Assembly: GCA_009844885.1 (NCBI GenBank)
Contig: VYAQ01000201.1
Location: forward strand, 1 to 57,515
Direction: 5' to 3'
Source: Gemmatimonadota bacterium
GTDB taxonomy: Bacteria > Gemmatimonadota > Gemmatimonadetes > Longimicrobiales > Gaopeijiaceae
Length of the DNA stretch: 57,515 nt
Shown here: one piece after another, positions 47,774-57,116 of the stretch
Layout: every line of letters starts with the position of its first letter
How positions within the stretch are numbered: the stretch's first letter is position 1
The notes under the pieces: model-generated
What the model was told of the DNA's origin: nothing
The model's input: the letters and a program-made list of their open reading frames with translations, nothing else
Databases searched by the model: none
Translations under genes and position numbers: made by a program

Positions 47774-49192
47774 CTACAGAAACGCCCCCGCGAGCGCGAA
47801 ACACACCGTGGCCACGGCACCGCCGGCGAGCGCATAGGGAAGCTGGGTACGCACATGATCGACATGGTCCGTCGCCGCGGCCATCGAGGAGATGATCGTG
47901 GTGTCGCTGATCGGCGAACAGTGGTCGCCGAAGATTCCTCCGGAGAGTGCCGCCGCCAGGAACGGCGCCAGGTCCAGTCCGAGGCCGCCCGCCGCCGGAA
48001 CGATGATGGGGATCATGATCGCGAAGGTTCCCCAGCTCGATCCGATCGAAAACGCGATTGCGGACGCGACGACGAAGACCAGCGGGAGGAATACGCCGGG
48101 TGACAAGGCCCCCTGCACCACGGTGGCAACGTAGTCGCCCGTGCCCAGCGTTCTGGTCACGCTTCCCAGCGCCAGCGCCAGGAGAAGGATCACGGCAAGC
48201 GGTATCAGGCCGCCGGCTCCGCGCAGCGCGATGCGGGTCAGCTCGTCCAGGGAATACGCCTTCTGGAACAACAGCAGGATCCAGGCCACCGTCAGCGCGG
48301 CCAGGGAGGCCCACAGCACCGAGGTTGAACCATCCCCCGCGGCGAAGTCTCCGTTGCCGGTGATCCACAGCCCGACCGGCATCATCGCGACCAGCACGAC
48401 GATCGGCACGACCATGTTGAGCGCGCGGGGTGCGACCGGTGGCTCGACATTCTGCCCGAGCACTTCCTCATCCATCATCGGGGTCGCTCCGGGCCACAGG
48501 ACTTCGCCCTTCGCCGCCCGGGCCTCCGCGCGTTTCATCGGCCCCCAGTCCATTGTGAAAAGCACCACTCCCAGCGCGAGGGCAACGGCGGCGAACGAGT
48601 AGAAGTTGAACACGATCGATCGCAGGAAGACGGACAGGGTCTCGGTCTGGGGCACGCCCGCCTCGGCAAGCAGCCGCAGGTTGGTCGCGCCCCACGCGTT
48701 CAGCGGTATGAGGATGCAGATCGGCGCGCTGGTGGAATCGATCAGGTACGCCAGTTTCTCGCGGGAATTGCGGTAGCGGTCGAAGAGCGGCCGCGATACG
48801 GATCCGGCAACCAGCACCGTAATGTTCGACTCGATGAAGATGATCACGCCGATCACCCACGCCAGCAGCTGCGCGCGGCGTCCGTTGGTGACCCAGCGCT
48901 TGCGTTCGAGCCAGCCCACGAACCCCGCGACGCCCCCCGACGATCCGACCGTGGAGATGAGGGCGCCCATCACAAGCGTGAACATGATCACCTGCGCGTT
49001 GCCGGGACTTCCGAGCACGCCGACGGTGGATTCCACGGCGTCCATCAGGCCCGCGCCGAAGTTCCAGCCGGCAAGGATCGACCAGGCCAGCCACAGCCCT
49101 CCCGCGAGCGACAGATACACCTGGCGGGTAGCGATCGCCAGACCGATCGCGAGAAGGGGCGGCAACAGGGTAATCCAGGTCGGATCGTTCAT
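47774..49192 (-). CDS. Na+/H+ antiporter, NhaC family
   Basis: A 472-aa inner-membrane carrier with about 11-12 TM helices. The NhaC signature region is present, GIFGDHCSPISDTTIISSMAAATDHVDHVRTQLPYAL, as are the helices FSIGSSWGTFAIMIPIIVPAAGG and the FIESNITVLVAGSVSRPLFD motif. It could equally carry another cation or organic substrate within the ion-transporter superfamily. In the operon it sits between the DNA glycosylase and etfB genes, 9 bases from each. Confidence 0.88.
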   Translation of the reverse strand: MNDPTWITLLPPLLAIGLAIATRQVYLSLAGGLWLAWSILAGWNFGAGLMDAVESTVGVLGSPGNAQVIMFTLVMGALISTVGSSGGVAGFVGWLERKRWVTNGRRAQLLAWVIGVIIFIESNITVLVAGSVSRPLFDRYRNSREKLAYLIDSTSAPICILIPLNAWGATNLRLLAEAGVPQTETLSVFLRSIVFNFYSFAAVALALGVVLFTMDWGPMKRAEARAAKGEVLWPGATPMMDEEVLGQNVEPPVAPRALNMVVPIVVLVAMMPVGLWITGNGDFAAGDGSTSVLWASLAALTVAWILLLFQKAYSLDELTRIALRGAGGLIPLAVILLLALALGSVTRTLGTGDYVATVVQGALSPGVFLPLVFVVASAIAFSIGSSWGTFAIMIPIIVPAAGGLGLDLAPFLAAALSGGIFGDHCSPISDTTIISSMAAATDHVDHVRTQLPYALAGGAVATVCFALAGAFL

Positions 49193-49201
49193 GTCCCTAA
49201 A

Positions 49202-49828
49202 CTACCACCTCGGCGCCTTGACCGCCGGATGCCCGCGGACAAAGAACCTGAGCGGCCAGTCCGCAGCCCGGGACACCCCGATGCGGCCCGAACTGCCGAC
49301 ATCGGCGTCCGCCACGGCCGGGCCCTTCACCAGCTGGACCGGCGGCCCGGCGAGGTCGTGGTAGTTGTGGCTCAGCGTGATGCCGAGCGCCTGCGCGAGC
49401 CGTCCGGGTCCATTGCAAAGGTCGCGCGCCCGTCCGCGCCGTCCGGCCATCGCGTCCAGGCCCGTGGAGGGCTCGAGGGCCCTCACGAGAACCGCGGCCG
49501 GGTCGTCCACCTCGCCGGTCACCACGTTGATGCAGTGATGGATTCCATAGGACACGTACACGTACAGCGTGCCCAGGCCCGCAAACATGGCGTCGTTTCG
49601 CGGCGTGCGTCCCTTCGAGGCGTGTGCGTGCGAGGCCGGGTCGCCCCGTCCGAGATAGGCCTCGGTCTCCACGATCATGCCGCCGGCCTCCACGCCGTCC
49701 ACCGTCGAGACCAGGGTACAGCCGAGCAGCCGTCGGGCCGCCGCGACGGTGTCGCCCGCGAGATACCCCCAGTCCGCGTGGCGGAGGCATGACGTGCGGG
49801 CGTCAGCGCTGCCGGCCCGCGCCTTCAC
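49202..49828 (-). CDS. DNA-3-methyladenine glycosylase (AAG/MPG family)
   Basis: A 208-aa base-excision glycosylase. Family segments: LLGCTLVSTVDGVEAGGMIVETEAYLGRGDPASHAHASKGRTPRNDAMFAGLGTLYVYVSYGIHHCINVVTG (containing the catalytic Glu of ETEAY), VLVRALEP, GPGRLAQALGIT and FFVRGHPAVKAPRW. It removes alkylated or deaminated purines. GTG 49828 overlaps the NYN gene end by 26 bases; a shorter start is possible. The neighbour is a predicted nuclease, which may be no coincidence. Confidence 0.94.
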   Translation of the reverse strand: MKARAGSADARTSCLRHADWGYLAGDTVAAARRLLGCTLVSTVDGVEAGGMIVETEAYLGRGDPASHAHASKGRTPRNDAMFAGLGTLYVYVSYGIHHCINVVTGEVDDPAAVLVRALEPSTGLDAMAGRRGRARDLCNGPGRLAQALGITLSHNYHDLAGPPVQLVKGPAVADADVGSSGRIGVSRAADWPLRFFVRGHPAVKAPRW

Positions 49829-51590
49829 GGGAACGGCGGCCGCGACGGAAGAGCCCCATCAGACCGGATCGTCCCGGTTTCCCGTCATCGCCAACGGCCT
49901 TCTTGCGATCCACCATTGCCGCAGCCTCGTCCGCACCACCGGACGGGGTGTCGGGCGATCCCCGTTTCGCGAGCCTGGACGACCGTGACGATGAGGAGCC
50001 GGACCGGGTTGCGGGAGCCTGCCCGGTCGAGGCTCCCGTCGCGCCACCGGGCTTGCGGCCCGACGTCGGGGAGGTGTTCGCCGACTGCCCGGACCCGTCG
50101 ACCGCCCTTGAGCGCGCCAGGGCCGCGCTTCTCCGCTTGTAGTCGCCCTCCCAGGCGGCCATGACGCTGTTGGCGCGAGCACGAACAGCTTTCCTTACGC
50201 GGTCGGGCTCACGGTGCAGGACCGAGAAAACCTCGGCGCCAAACGCATCGACCAGCCGCTCGGCCGTCTTCACTCCCACGCCCTTGTACCGGTTGGCAAG
50301 GTAGCTCTTGATGGACCCCTCCGTCACCGGAAGCCCCAGGGCCTTCGGGTCAAAGGGTATGACGACCGTTTCACGCCTCGGCTCCACCAACGCAAGGCCG
50401 TAACTTCCATCCTTCGCACGTTCGAGCCTCACAACACCTTGCTTCTCCGCATAGCGCAGAAACTTGCTGAATTTGCCGAAGCCATGCGCCGCTTCGGAGA
50501 AGTTCCTGTCGATTGCCAGCATTCGGCGCTTGACGTCGGAGTCACGTACACGCCCTTGCTGTTTGCCGCCTACCTCCACCACGGCCCGTTTCAACAGATC
50601 CAGCGAAGGGGCGGGGTCCTTTACGGCGCGGCCCGGCTGGGTCGCGGGCGGCTCTCGCACCGCCTGGGCCCGGTTCCCTCCACGCGGGTCGGTGCTGCGG
50701 CCTCCCCGGCCAGCTTGCCGGCGTGCCGGAGGCGATCGTCTCGCCCGCCTGCGGTTCTGCTCGCCATTCTCGGCCGCTTCACCTGATTGTTCAACCGGAC
50801 CCTTCTGCGCGGGGGCGTCTCCGCGGGGGGTGATATGGTATTGCCCGTTCTCCCCCCGCTCGATGTCCAGCAACCCCCTGTTCGCCGCTTCCACGAGGAA
50901 CTTGGAGAACTTCTTGTAGCCCAGATTCCGTTCGTCGAACGATGGCGACATCTCCATGATGACCTGCTTCAGCCGGTCGGAGCGCATCACGTCGCCACGG
51001 GAAGCCATCTGCGCGACCGCCTCTTCCACGCACTGCCAGGCGTCCGGTGCACCGGTCCCGTGCTCGGAGGTGCGGCTCAAGCCCGTGAGCGCGGTGTACG
51101 AGTAGTATTCGTCGCAGTTCTGAACCAGGATGTCCGAACTGGACTCCTGAATCCCGATCCCGATCACGTACTTCCCGTACTCCTTCAACTTGAGGACCAG
51201 GCTGGAGAAGTCGGAGTCGCCCGTGAGAAGGATGAAGGTCCCGATCTCGGGCCGGATAAAGACCAGCTCGATGCCGTCGATCGCCATCCTGATGTCGGTC
51301 GCGTTCTTCTTCGAACTGCCGTAGGCGGGCGCGAAGATGAGGTCGATCGAGGCTTCCGAAAGGGGAACGATGTATTGGGGATAGCGGCGCCAGTCCGCAT
51401 AGGCCCGCTGGACCGTCACCTTGCCCTTGATGATGTCCGAGTCAAGGAGGTTCTTGAGTTCCTTGGCCAGATCACTGCGCATGCCCATCGTGACGTTGTC
51501 GAAGTCGATGAGCAGCGCCGCATTGGGAGCCTCCCGGGAAACGTGTCGACCCGGGTCGGTATGAGGGGTCTTCATATACGGATTCCGCAT
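49803..51590 (-). CDS. NYN-OST-HTH-HhH nuclease-like protein
   Basis: A 595-aa protein. The NYN (PIN-like, LabA) domain is at about 20-170 with acidic residues Asp29, Asp31, Asp99, Asp125 and Asp127 (LLIDFDNV, ATDIRM, TGDSDF). Two OST-HTH/LOTUS domains follow at about 184-256 and 328-402 (SDRLKQVIMEMSPSFDERNLGYKKFSKFLVEA and SDVKRRMLAIDRNFSEAAHGFGKFSKFLRYAEKQGVVRLE). Residues 424-462 are a helix-hairpin-helix unit, SIKSYLANRYKGVGVKTAERLVDAFGAEVFSVL, of a type seen at the start of RecD2 helicases. The tail is Ser/Arg-rich and disordered. Probably a DNA- or RNA-acting nuclease or adaptor. ATG 51590 begins 2 bases after the upstream stop; 51575 is possible. Confidence 0.85.
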   Translation of the reverse strand: MRNPYMKTPHTDPGRHVSREAPNAALLIDFDNVTMGMRSDLAKELKNLLDSDIIKGKVTVQRAYADWRRYPQYIVPLSEASIDLIFAPAYGSSKKNATDIRMAIDGIELVFIRPEIGTFILLTGDSDFSSLVLKLKEYGKYVIGIGIQESSSDILVQNCDEYYSYTALTGLSRTSEHGTGAPDAWQCVEEAVAQMASRGDVMRSDRLKQVIMEMSPSFDERNLGYKKFSKFLVEAANRGLLDIERGENGQYHITPRGDAPAQKGPVEQSGEAAENGEQNRRRARRSPPARRQAGRGGRSTDPRGGNRAQAVREPPATQPGRAVKDPAPSLDLLKRAVVEVGGKQQGRVRDSDVKRRMLAIDRNFSEAAHGFGKFSKFLRYAEKQGVVRLERAKDGSYGLALVEPRRETVVIPFDPKALGLPVTEGSIKSYLANRYKGVGVKTAERLVDAFGAEVFSVLHREPDRVRKAVRARANSVMAAWEGDYKRRSAALARSRAVDGSGQSANTSPTSGRKPGGATGASTGQAPATRSGSSSSRSSRLAKRGSPDTPSGGADEAAAMVDRKKAVGDDGKPGRSGLMGLFRRGRRSREGAGRQR

Positions 51591-51592
51591 CC

Positions 51593-53227
51593 TCAGTCTG
51601 CCGTCAAGCGTGGTTTCGCGTTCGCCTTCGGCGGGCCGGTCCGTGCGGAGGACACCTGGCGGGCCAGCTCCTGCCGCCATATGCCGCCGGAGGCAGTACG
51701 CGGAAAGTCGTCCATGAAACTAACAAAGTCGGGCACCTTGTACGCCGAGAGCGTCGCCGCGCTCCACTCCCTGACTTCGTTCTCCGAAACCACACCGCCC
51801 TCGACGCGGATCACACAGGCGCAGATCGCCTCCCCCAGAATCTCGTCCGATACGCCGACGACCACTGCGCGCGCAATGGCGGGATGGGCCGTCAGGCGAT
51901 CCTCCAGTTCCCTGGGATACACGTTGAAACCACCGCGGATCATCACGTCTTCCCTGCGGCCGATCACATGGAGGCACCCCTCATCGTCCAGCATGCCCAG
52001 GTCGCCGGTCTTCAGAAACCCTTCCTCGTCGAACGATGCTGCCGTCTCTTGTGGCTGGCGGTGATACCCGCACATCACGCCCGGCCCCTGTACACGAATC
52101 TCCCCGACGCTTTCGCCGGGAAGCGGCGTCCCGTCGTCCTCGGTCACGCGCACGGTCGTGCCCTCCAGGGGCCGGCCGACCGTGAACCACCGGGTCGCAG
52201 CGGCCTCCTGGTGCCGCCCGATGGCCAGGGTGGACGCCGCCTCGGTCAGCGAATACGCGATGATCAACGGCACTCCGAAGGACTCCTCCACGCGGCGGGC
52301 AAGCGACTCGCGCACCGGTGCCCCGGCCGCGATGCACAGCCTGAGGGATTCGGGCGCCCGCGAAGGGTTCTCGACGTCCCCAAGGGCCGCGGCAAAGAGG
52401 CTGGGGACCGAGTTGACGATCGTTGCGCCATGGCGCTCCGCCAACGCAAACGTCTCGACTGGATCGCGGTCATCCTGCAGAATCAGACTGGCTCCCTCGA
52501 GCGCCGTGCCCAGGAGCCCGGGACCCAGACCGAAGGCGTGATGGAGAGCGCCGACCCCGGCCACGACGTCACGGGCGTTCATCCCCGTGGCCGCTGCCGT
52601 GCCGGCTGCCGCGTACAGCAGGTTGCCGTGCGACAGTTCGACCCCCTTTGGCTTGCCCGTGGTCCCGAAGGTGTAGACGATCGCGAAGGGCGTCCGAGGG
52701 TCGACTTCCGGCTCCGCGAAGTCGCGTCCCCGACCCGGCGACACGAGGTCTTCCCACTGGAAGATGCGGTCGTCATACCAAAGGTCCTCCTCACCCACCG
52801 TGACCAGATGGCGGAGTCCCGGCAACTCGTTGAGCAGGTCCTCGAAGAGCTGCAGGTAGTCGATCCCGTAGGCGTCCTCTGCCGAGACCGCGCAAACCGC
52901 GCCCGAATGCCTGAGCATGTAACGGAGATCCGGCAGCGTCAGCCGTGGATCCAGGGGGACGACCCGGGCCCCAAGCTTGGCAGCGGCGAACACCGCGACC
53001 GCGAACTCGGGCCATGCCGGAAGCACCAGCGCCACTCGGTCACCTTCGCCGACACCCAGGTTCTTCAGCGAAGCGGCCAGTGACAACGCCTGAGCCTCGA
53101 CTTCCCCATACGACCACGTCGCGTCACCGAAATGCAGGAACGGCGACCCCGGGGCAACGGCTGTGCGCCGGGCCAGGACCTCGGAGACGGTTGGCGACGA
53201 GCCTTCACCCACGCTCCTGCGGCTCAT
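51593..53227 (-). CDS. AMP-binding acyl-CoA-synthetase-like protein with altered motifs
   Basis: A 544-aa ANL-superfamily protein. P-loop A3 reads [19 protein letters not shown]: Phe187 stands where nearly all members have Ser (YTSGTTG). Hinge and later motifs look normal (GFLKTGDLGMLDDEGCLHVIGRREDVMIRGGFNVYPRELED), but the A10 motif reads FPRTASGGIWRQEL, with Gly515 instead of the catalytic Lys (SGK). Family knowledge says that Lys is needed for the adenylation half-reaction. So it may have lost adenylation, or do a different chemistry. ATG 53227 overlaps the aroB stop as ATGA. Confidence 0.88.
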   Translation of the reverse strand: MSRRSVGEGSSPTVSEVLARRTAVAPGSPFLHFGDATWSYGEVEAQALSLAASLKNLGVGEGDRVALVLPAWPEFAVAVFAAAKLGARVVPLDPRLTLPDLRYMLRHSGAVCAVSAEDAYGIDYLQLFEDLLNELPGLRHLVTVGEEDLWYDDRIFQWEDLVSPGRGRDFAEPEVDPRTPFAIVYTFGTTGKPKGVELSHGNLLYAAAGTAAATGMNARDVVAGVGALHHAFGLGPGLLGTALEGASLILQDDRDPVETFALAERHGATIVNSVPSLFAAALGDVENPSRAPESLRLCIAAGAPVRESLARRVEESFGVPLIIAYSLTEAASTLAIGRHQEAAATRWFTVGRPLEGTTVRVTEDDGTPLPGESVGEIRVQGPGVMCGYHRQPQETAASFDEEGFLKTGDLGMLDDEGCLHVIGRREDVMIRGGFNVYPRELEDRLTAHPAIARAVVVGVSDEILGEAICACVIRVEGGVVSENEVREWSAATLSAYKVPDFVSFMDDFPRTASGGIWRQELARQVSSARTGPPKANAKPRLTAD

Positions 53228-54339
53228 CGCCACTTCTCCATCATTCTCACCAGATCATCGACTTCCACCGGGATGGTTACCTCACTCCCTGTACCCACGC
53301 GTCCGAGTTCCTCCAGCCGGACCAGGTGAACGACCCCCGACCGCGTCTTCTTGTCTCTCGTCATCCGGTCGGCGAGCTGCCGGGGCCGCGCCAGGCCGTC
53401 ATGCGTATCGGGCAGCCCGAAGGCGCGCACGAGACGCCGGACCTGGTCGGCGGTACCCCTGGCCGTGACGGACAGTTCCTCGCCGACCCTGGCTTCCGCC
53501 ACCATCCCTACGGCTACCGCGTGGCCATGTGACAGCTTGTAGCCGGAGTCGGCCTCGAGCGCGTGCCCCACGGTATGGCCGAAGTTGAGCACCTGACGGT
53601 GGCCGGCCTCGAATTCGTCGGCCGACACGACCCCGGCCTTGATCTCGACCGAGCGGACCACCGCGCGCTCTACATCCTCCCCGCGTCCATCCAGCAGCGA
53701 CACGGCCCGGCTCGCAAGCCACTGCCCGTAGTCCGCGTCCACGATGACGCCGTGCTTGACCGCCTCGGCAAACCCCTCCGCCCTGGCACGGCGCCCGAGC
53801 GTGACCAGGAAATCAGGATCGGCCAGCACCATTTCGGGCGCGTGGAACGCTCCCACGAGGTTCTTGCCCAGCGCGTGGTCCACCCCCGTCTTCCCCCCGA
53901 CGGATGCGTCGATCATGGCCAGGGTTGTGGTCGGAACCTGGATGAAGGGGATTCCACGCAGATACGTGGCCGCAACGAAGCCCGCAACATCGCCTACCAC
54001 GCCCCCTCCGAGCGAAACCACGCAACTGTCCCGACCCACGCGGGCCTCGAGGAGCGAATCGGTGAGATGCGCCCAGGTCTCCCGAGTCTTGCGGGCTTCG
54101 CCGGCCGGAAACGAGACGGTCACAACGTCGATTCCGGCCGCCACCAGGTGCGCGTGCACCTCGGGGCCCCAAAGTCCCTGCACGTTGTGGTCGGTGATCA
54201 GGGCGCATCGACCCGATGGTGCCGCGATGGCGACCGCCGAAGTGAGAAGTCGGCGCACTCCCCCGCCCACGCACACACGATAGCCGCCAGAGGCGGAACG
54301 AACGGACACCTCGCTGTGCTTTCCCAGTGACCGCTCCAA
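53224..54339 (-). CDS. aroB: 3-dehydroquinate synthase
   Basis: A 371-aa NAD- and metal-dependent enzyme of the shikimate pathway. GGGVVGDVAGFVAATYLRGIPFIQVPTTTLAMIDASVGGKTGVDHALGKNLVGAF is the core signature; RARAEGFAEAVKHGVI and LNFGHTVGHALEADSGYKLSHGHAVAVGM carry metal His and Glu residues. First gene of a seven-gene minus-strand operon. The start is uncertain: TTG 54339 with weak AGG upstream, or GTG 54309, which fits the family N-terminus better. Confidence 0.95.
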   Translation of the reverse strand: MERSLGKHSEVSVRSASGGYRVCVGGGVRRLLTSAVAIAAPSGRCALITDHNVQGLWGPEVHAHLVAAGIDVVTVSFPAGEARKTRETWAHLTDSLLEARVGRDSCVVSLGGGVVGDVAGFVAATYLRGIPFIQVPTTTLAMIDASVGGKTGVDHALGKNLVGAFHAPEMVLADPDFLVTLGRRARAEGFAEAVKHGVIVDADYGQWLASRAVSLLDGRGEDVERAVVRSVEIKAGVVSADEFEAGHRQVLNFGHTVGHALEADSGYKLSHGHAVAVGMVAEARVGEELSVTARGTADQVRRLVRAFGLPDTHDGLARPRQLADRMTRDKKTRSGVVHLVRLEELGRVGTGSEVTIPVEVDDLVRMMEKWR

Positions 54340-54481
54340 TTGCCTGGCAAACCGCGGATGGCTTCACGAATGAAGCATCATCGTCGGCTGGCGCCCGGTC
54401 AACCCGTCTGCGGGCACCGCGCACCTTTTCGGGCATCGGTCCGCAACCGGTGGACGCCGACGCCCCCCAACCCGGTCCGTC

Positions 54482-54498
54482 ATCACCCAAATGGTGAT
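54482..54498. promoter_or_regulatory. Inverted repeat ATCACC-N5-GGTGAT
   Basis: Perfect 6-base arms in the 281-bp region between aroB (minus) and the penicillin-binding protein gene (plus). The spacing suits a dimeric regulator or a short hairpin in the transcript. No regulator is known. Confidence 0.3.
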
Positions 54499-54620
54499 AG
54501 ATTGGAGCGGGCGGGCCCGGTCTCGGATTCGGCCGATAGCGATCGTGGGGACGGCAGAAACCGGAACGGGGATGGGCGCGTCCGGAGCGGAGACTCGCAC
54601 GGGCGGGAGGAGTGACAAGC

Positions 54621-56768
54621 GTGCTGCGTGGCGTCTTGCAGAGGATTCGAAGGATCCCTCGGACCGTGTGGTTCGTGGGCCTGTTCCTCTTTGCCGCGGG
54701 GCTTGGGCTGGCCGCGGGCTCCTGGCGGAACCTGTGCGCCGATTGTCCTTCGATCGCTCAGATCTACACCTATGAGCCGCAGCAGACGTCCAAGGTCTTC
54801 GCGCGCGATTCGACGTTGGTGAGCGAGATCGGTCTGCAGCGACGCACCCCCGTCGCGCTGGCCAGTCTGCCGGTGCACGTGCCCCAGGCGTTCATCGCGA
54901 TCGAGGATCGTCGGTTCTACTCGCACGGCGGCCTCGACTGGAGAGGGATCGCCCGGGCGGGCCTGGAAGCGATAAGGAACCTGTCACTGTCCGGCGCTGG
55001 TGGCAGCACCATCACGCAACAGCTGGCGCGACACATGTTCACGGATCGCATCGGCTTCGAAAAGAGGGTGTTGCGCAAGCTCAAGGAGTGGCAGGTCGCG
55101 ATCGCGTTGGAGGAGGCGTATACGAAAGACCAGATCATCGAGGCATACATGAATCAGATCGGGTATGCCCATGGTTGGTACGGACTTCAGACGGCTTCGC
55201 GAAACTACTTTGGCAAGAATGCCATCGACATGAACCCGGCGGAAGCCGCCCTGCTGGCGGCGATTGCCAACCTGCCGGAGGTCTACAGTCCCTTCAACAA
55301 CCCCGACGCAGGACTGCGGCGCCGCAATCTCGTTCTGGATCTGATGACGCGCGAGGGCTATCTGACCGACGAGGAAGCGGAGCATTGGAAGGCGGAGCCG
55401 CTCCCCACCGAGAGGGCCCGCAACGTGCAAGTGCAGGCTCCGTACTTCGTGGAATGGGTGCGGGGCATTCTCGCCGACCGGTTCGGCGGCAAGCTCTACA
55501 CGGGGGGGCTGAGGATCTACACGACGCTCGACCTCGAAATGCAGGCGGCGGCCCGAGTCGCCATGGAGAACGGCTGGGACAGGATCGAGCAGCGACCCGG
55601 GTTCACGCACATGACCTATCGGGAGTTCGCCGGCCAGACGGACGACGCGGACGTTCCGGAAATCCCCTACGTGCAGGGAATGTTCATCGCTGCCGACCCT
55701 GCCACGGGTCACGTTCGTGCGATGATCGGTGGGCGTGACTTCGTGCACTCCAAGTTCAACCGGGCAATCCAGGCGAGGCGCCAGGCAGGGTCGTCCTTCA
55801 AGCCGTTCGTCTATACCGCGGCGCTGGAAAGCGGCATCCCGGCCTCGGAAGTCTTCCAGGACAGCCCTGTCATGCTTGACCAGGTGGACGGAACGACCTG
55901 GGCCCCCAGCAACTACGAACCGGAGTTCCTCGGGTCCATCACAATGCGTGAGGCCATGAGCAAGTCGATCAACATGGTCGCCATCAAGGTCGGTATGCAG
56001 GTGGGACTCGAGAGCGTCGGCCAGATGGCCCGCCGTTTGGGTATTCGAACGGAGGTGGAACGGTATCCGTCGAGCGCGATCGGCGCCGCCGAGGTGATCC
56101 CCATCCAGATGCTGGAAGCGTATTCGGTGTTTGCGACGCTCGGGGAGAGGGTTCGTGCGTTCCCGATCCTGAGGGTCGAAAGCGCCGACGGCGAGGTGCT
56201 CTGGGAACCACGGCCGGAGCGCACCCGGGTGCTGGATCCGCTCGTGGCCCGGCTGGCGGTGTCGATGTTGGAGGAGGTCGTGGCGCAGGGAACGGGGAAC
56301 CTCGGCATCCGCCAGGTGGCGGGACTGCCCACGGCTGTTCCGGCGGCCGGCAAGACCGGCACGACCAACGAAGGCAGAAACGTCTGGTTCCTGGGCTTCA
56401 CCCCGACTCTGGCGGCCGCGGTCTGGTTCGGGATGGACCAGCCCATCCCGATTGTTCCCCGCGCCACCGGCGGCGGTCTCGCGTCGCCGGTCTGGGGCGA
56501 ATTCATGAAGCGCGTCTATTACGGGGATGGGCCGCTGGCCAGCGACGAGACCCGGGTCGGCGACGTCATGCCGCTCCTGCCCGTCCCCGACCCCTGGCTC
56601 ATACCCGAGGCGCTGATCACTCGCAGGGTCGACAGCCGCACGGGGTTGCTGGCGTCCCGCTGGTGCCCGTCGGAAGACGCTTACGACGAGCTGTACCTCC
56701 CCGGCACGGAGCCTGTGCAGCCGTGCGATCGCCCCGATCAGTCCATCATTCCAGGCCGCGAGCCCTGA
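54621..56768 (+). CDS. Class A penicillin-binding protein (PBP1A-like)
   Basis: A 715-aa bifunctional peptidoglycan synthase. A TM anchor at about 15-33 is followed by the GT51 glycosyltransferase with catalytic Glu95 (IEDRRFYSHGGLDWRGIARA) and STITQQLARHMF, then the transpeptidase with SxxK nucleophile Ser391 (QAGSSFKPF), SKSIN and KTGTTNEGRNVWFLGF. The C-terminal 80 residues after the transpeptidase (SRWCPSEDAYDELYLPGTEPVQPCDRPD) are seen in several PBP1 proteins. GTG 54621 is preferred over GTG 54612 because GGGAGGA lies 9 bases before it. Confidence 0.94.
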   Translation: MLRGVLQRIRRIPRTVWFVGLFLFAAGLGLAAGSWRNLCADCPSIAQIYTYEPQQTSKVFARDSTLVSEIGLQRRTPVALASLPVHVPQAFIAIEDRRFYSHGGLDWRGIARAGLEAIRNLSLSGAGGSTITQQLARHMFTDRIGFEKRVLRKLKEWQVAIALEEAYTKDQIIEAYMNQIGYAHGWYGLQTASRNYFGKNAIDMNPAEAALLAAIANLPEVYSPFNNPDAGLRRRNLVLDLMTREGYLTDEEAEHWKAEPLPTERARNVQVQAPYFVEWVRGILADRFGGKLYTGGLRIYTTLDLEMQAAARVAMENGWDRIEQRPGFTHMTYREFAGQTDDADVPEIPYVQGMFIAADPATGHVRAMIGGRDFVHSKFNRAIQARRQAGSSFKPFVYTAALESGIPASEVFQDSPVMLDQVDGTTWAPSNYEPEFLGSITMREAMSKSINMVAIKVGMQVGLESVGQMARRLGIRTEVERYPSSAIGAAEVIPIQMLEAYSVFATLGERVRAFPILRVESADGEVLWEPRPERTRVLDPLVARLAVSMLEEVVAQGTGNLGIRQVAGLPTAVPAAGKTGTTNEGRNVWFLGFTPTLAAAVWFGMDQPIPIVPRATGGGLASPVWGEFMKRVYYGDGPLASDETRVGDVMPLLPVPDPWLIPEALITRRVDSRTGLLASRWCPSEDAYDELYLPGTEPVQPCDRPDQSIIPGREP

Positions 56769-56819
56769 TTCCCTGTCGACCTGATTCCCTATCGACCCGA
56801 CTCCCGATCGAACCGCGCC

Positions 56820-57047
56820 ATGACCGACAATTCCGCTCCCCGCATCTTCATCTTCGAGACCACCCACCATGCGATGTGGGCCGAGGACGTTGCCCGCGAG
56901 CAGGCGATACCCGTGGAGGTCGTACCCGCGCCACCGGAGGGCGGCGCCAAGTGCGGAATCGCCCTGCGCATTCCCGAGAGCCGAGCCGCCGAGCTGACGA
57001 ACGCACTCGACGAGGAACGGATTCTCTATCGGGTTCTACAGGCCTGA
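56820..57047 (+). CDS. DUF3343 small protein (putative Se/S carrier-like)
   Basis: A 75-aa cytoplasmic protein: IFIFETTHHAMWAEDVAREQAIPVEVVPAPPEGGAKCGIALRIPESRAAELTNALDEERILYRVLQA. The ETTHHAM...PVEVVPAPPEGGAKCGIALRI pattern with its single Cys matches DUF3343, a family linked to selenium or sulfur transfer in some lineages. No selenium gene is in the window, so the role here is open. It lies 52 bases after the PBP gene, in the same direction. Confidence 0.82.
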   Translation: MTDNSAPRIFIFETTHHAMWAEDVAREQAIPVEVVPAPPEGGAKCGIALRIPESRAAELTNALDEERILYRVLQA

Positions 57048-57116
57048 ACCCGCCGGAGAGGGACGACTCAACAACCCCGGACAAGGTCCTTCCCCCGCAC
57101 CCGGCGGGGTCTTCGG

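Noticed and set aside
57049-57108. Long-range stem CCCGCCGG / CCGGCGGG after the DUF3343 gene
   Set aside because: The 44-base loop and high GC make chance pairing likely; not listed as a terminator.
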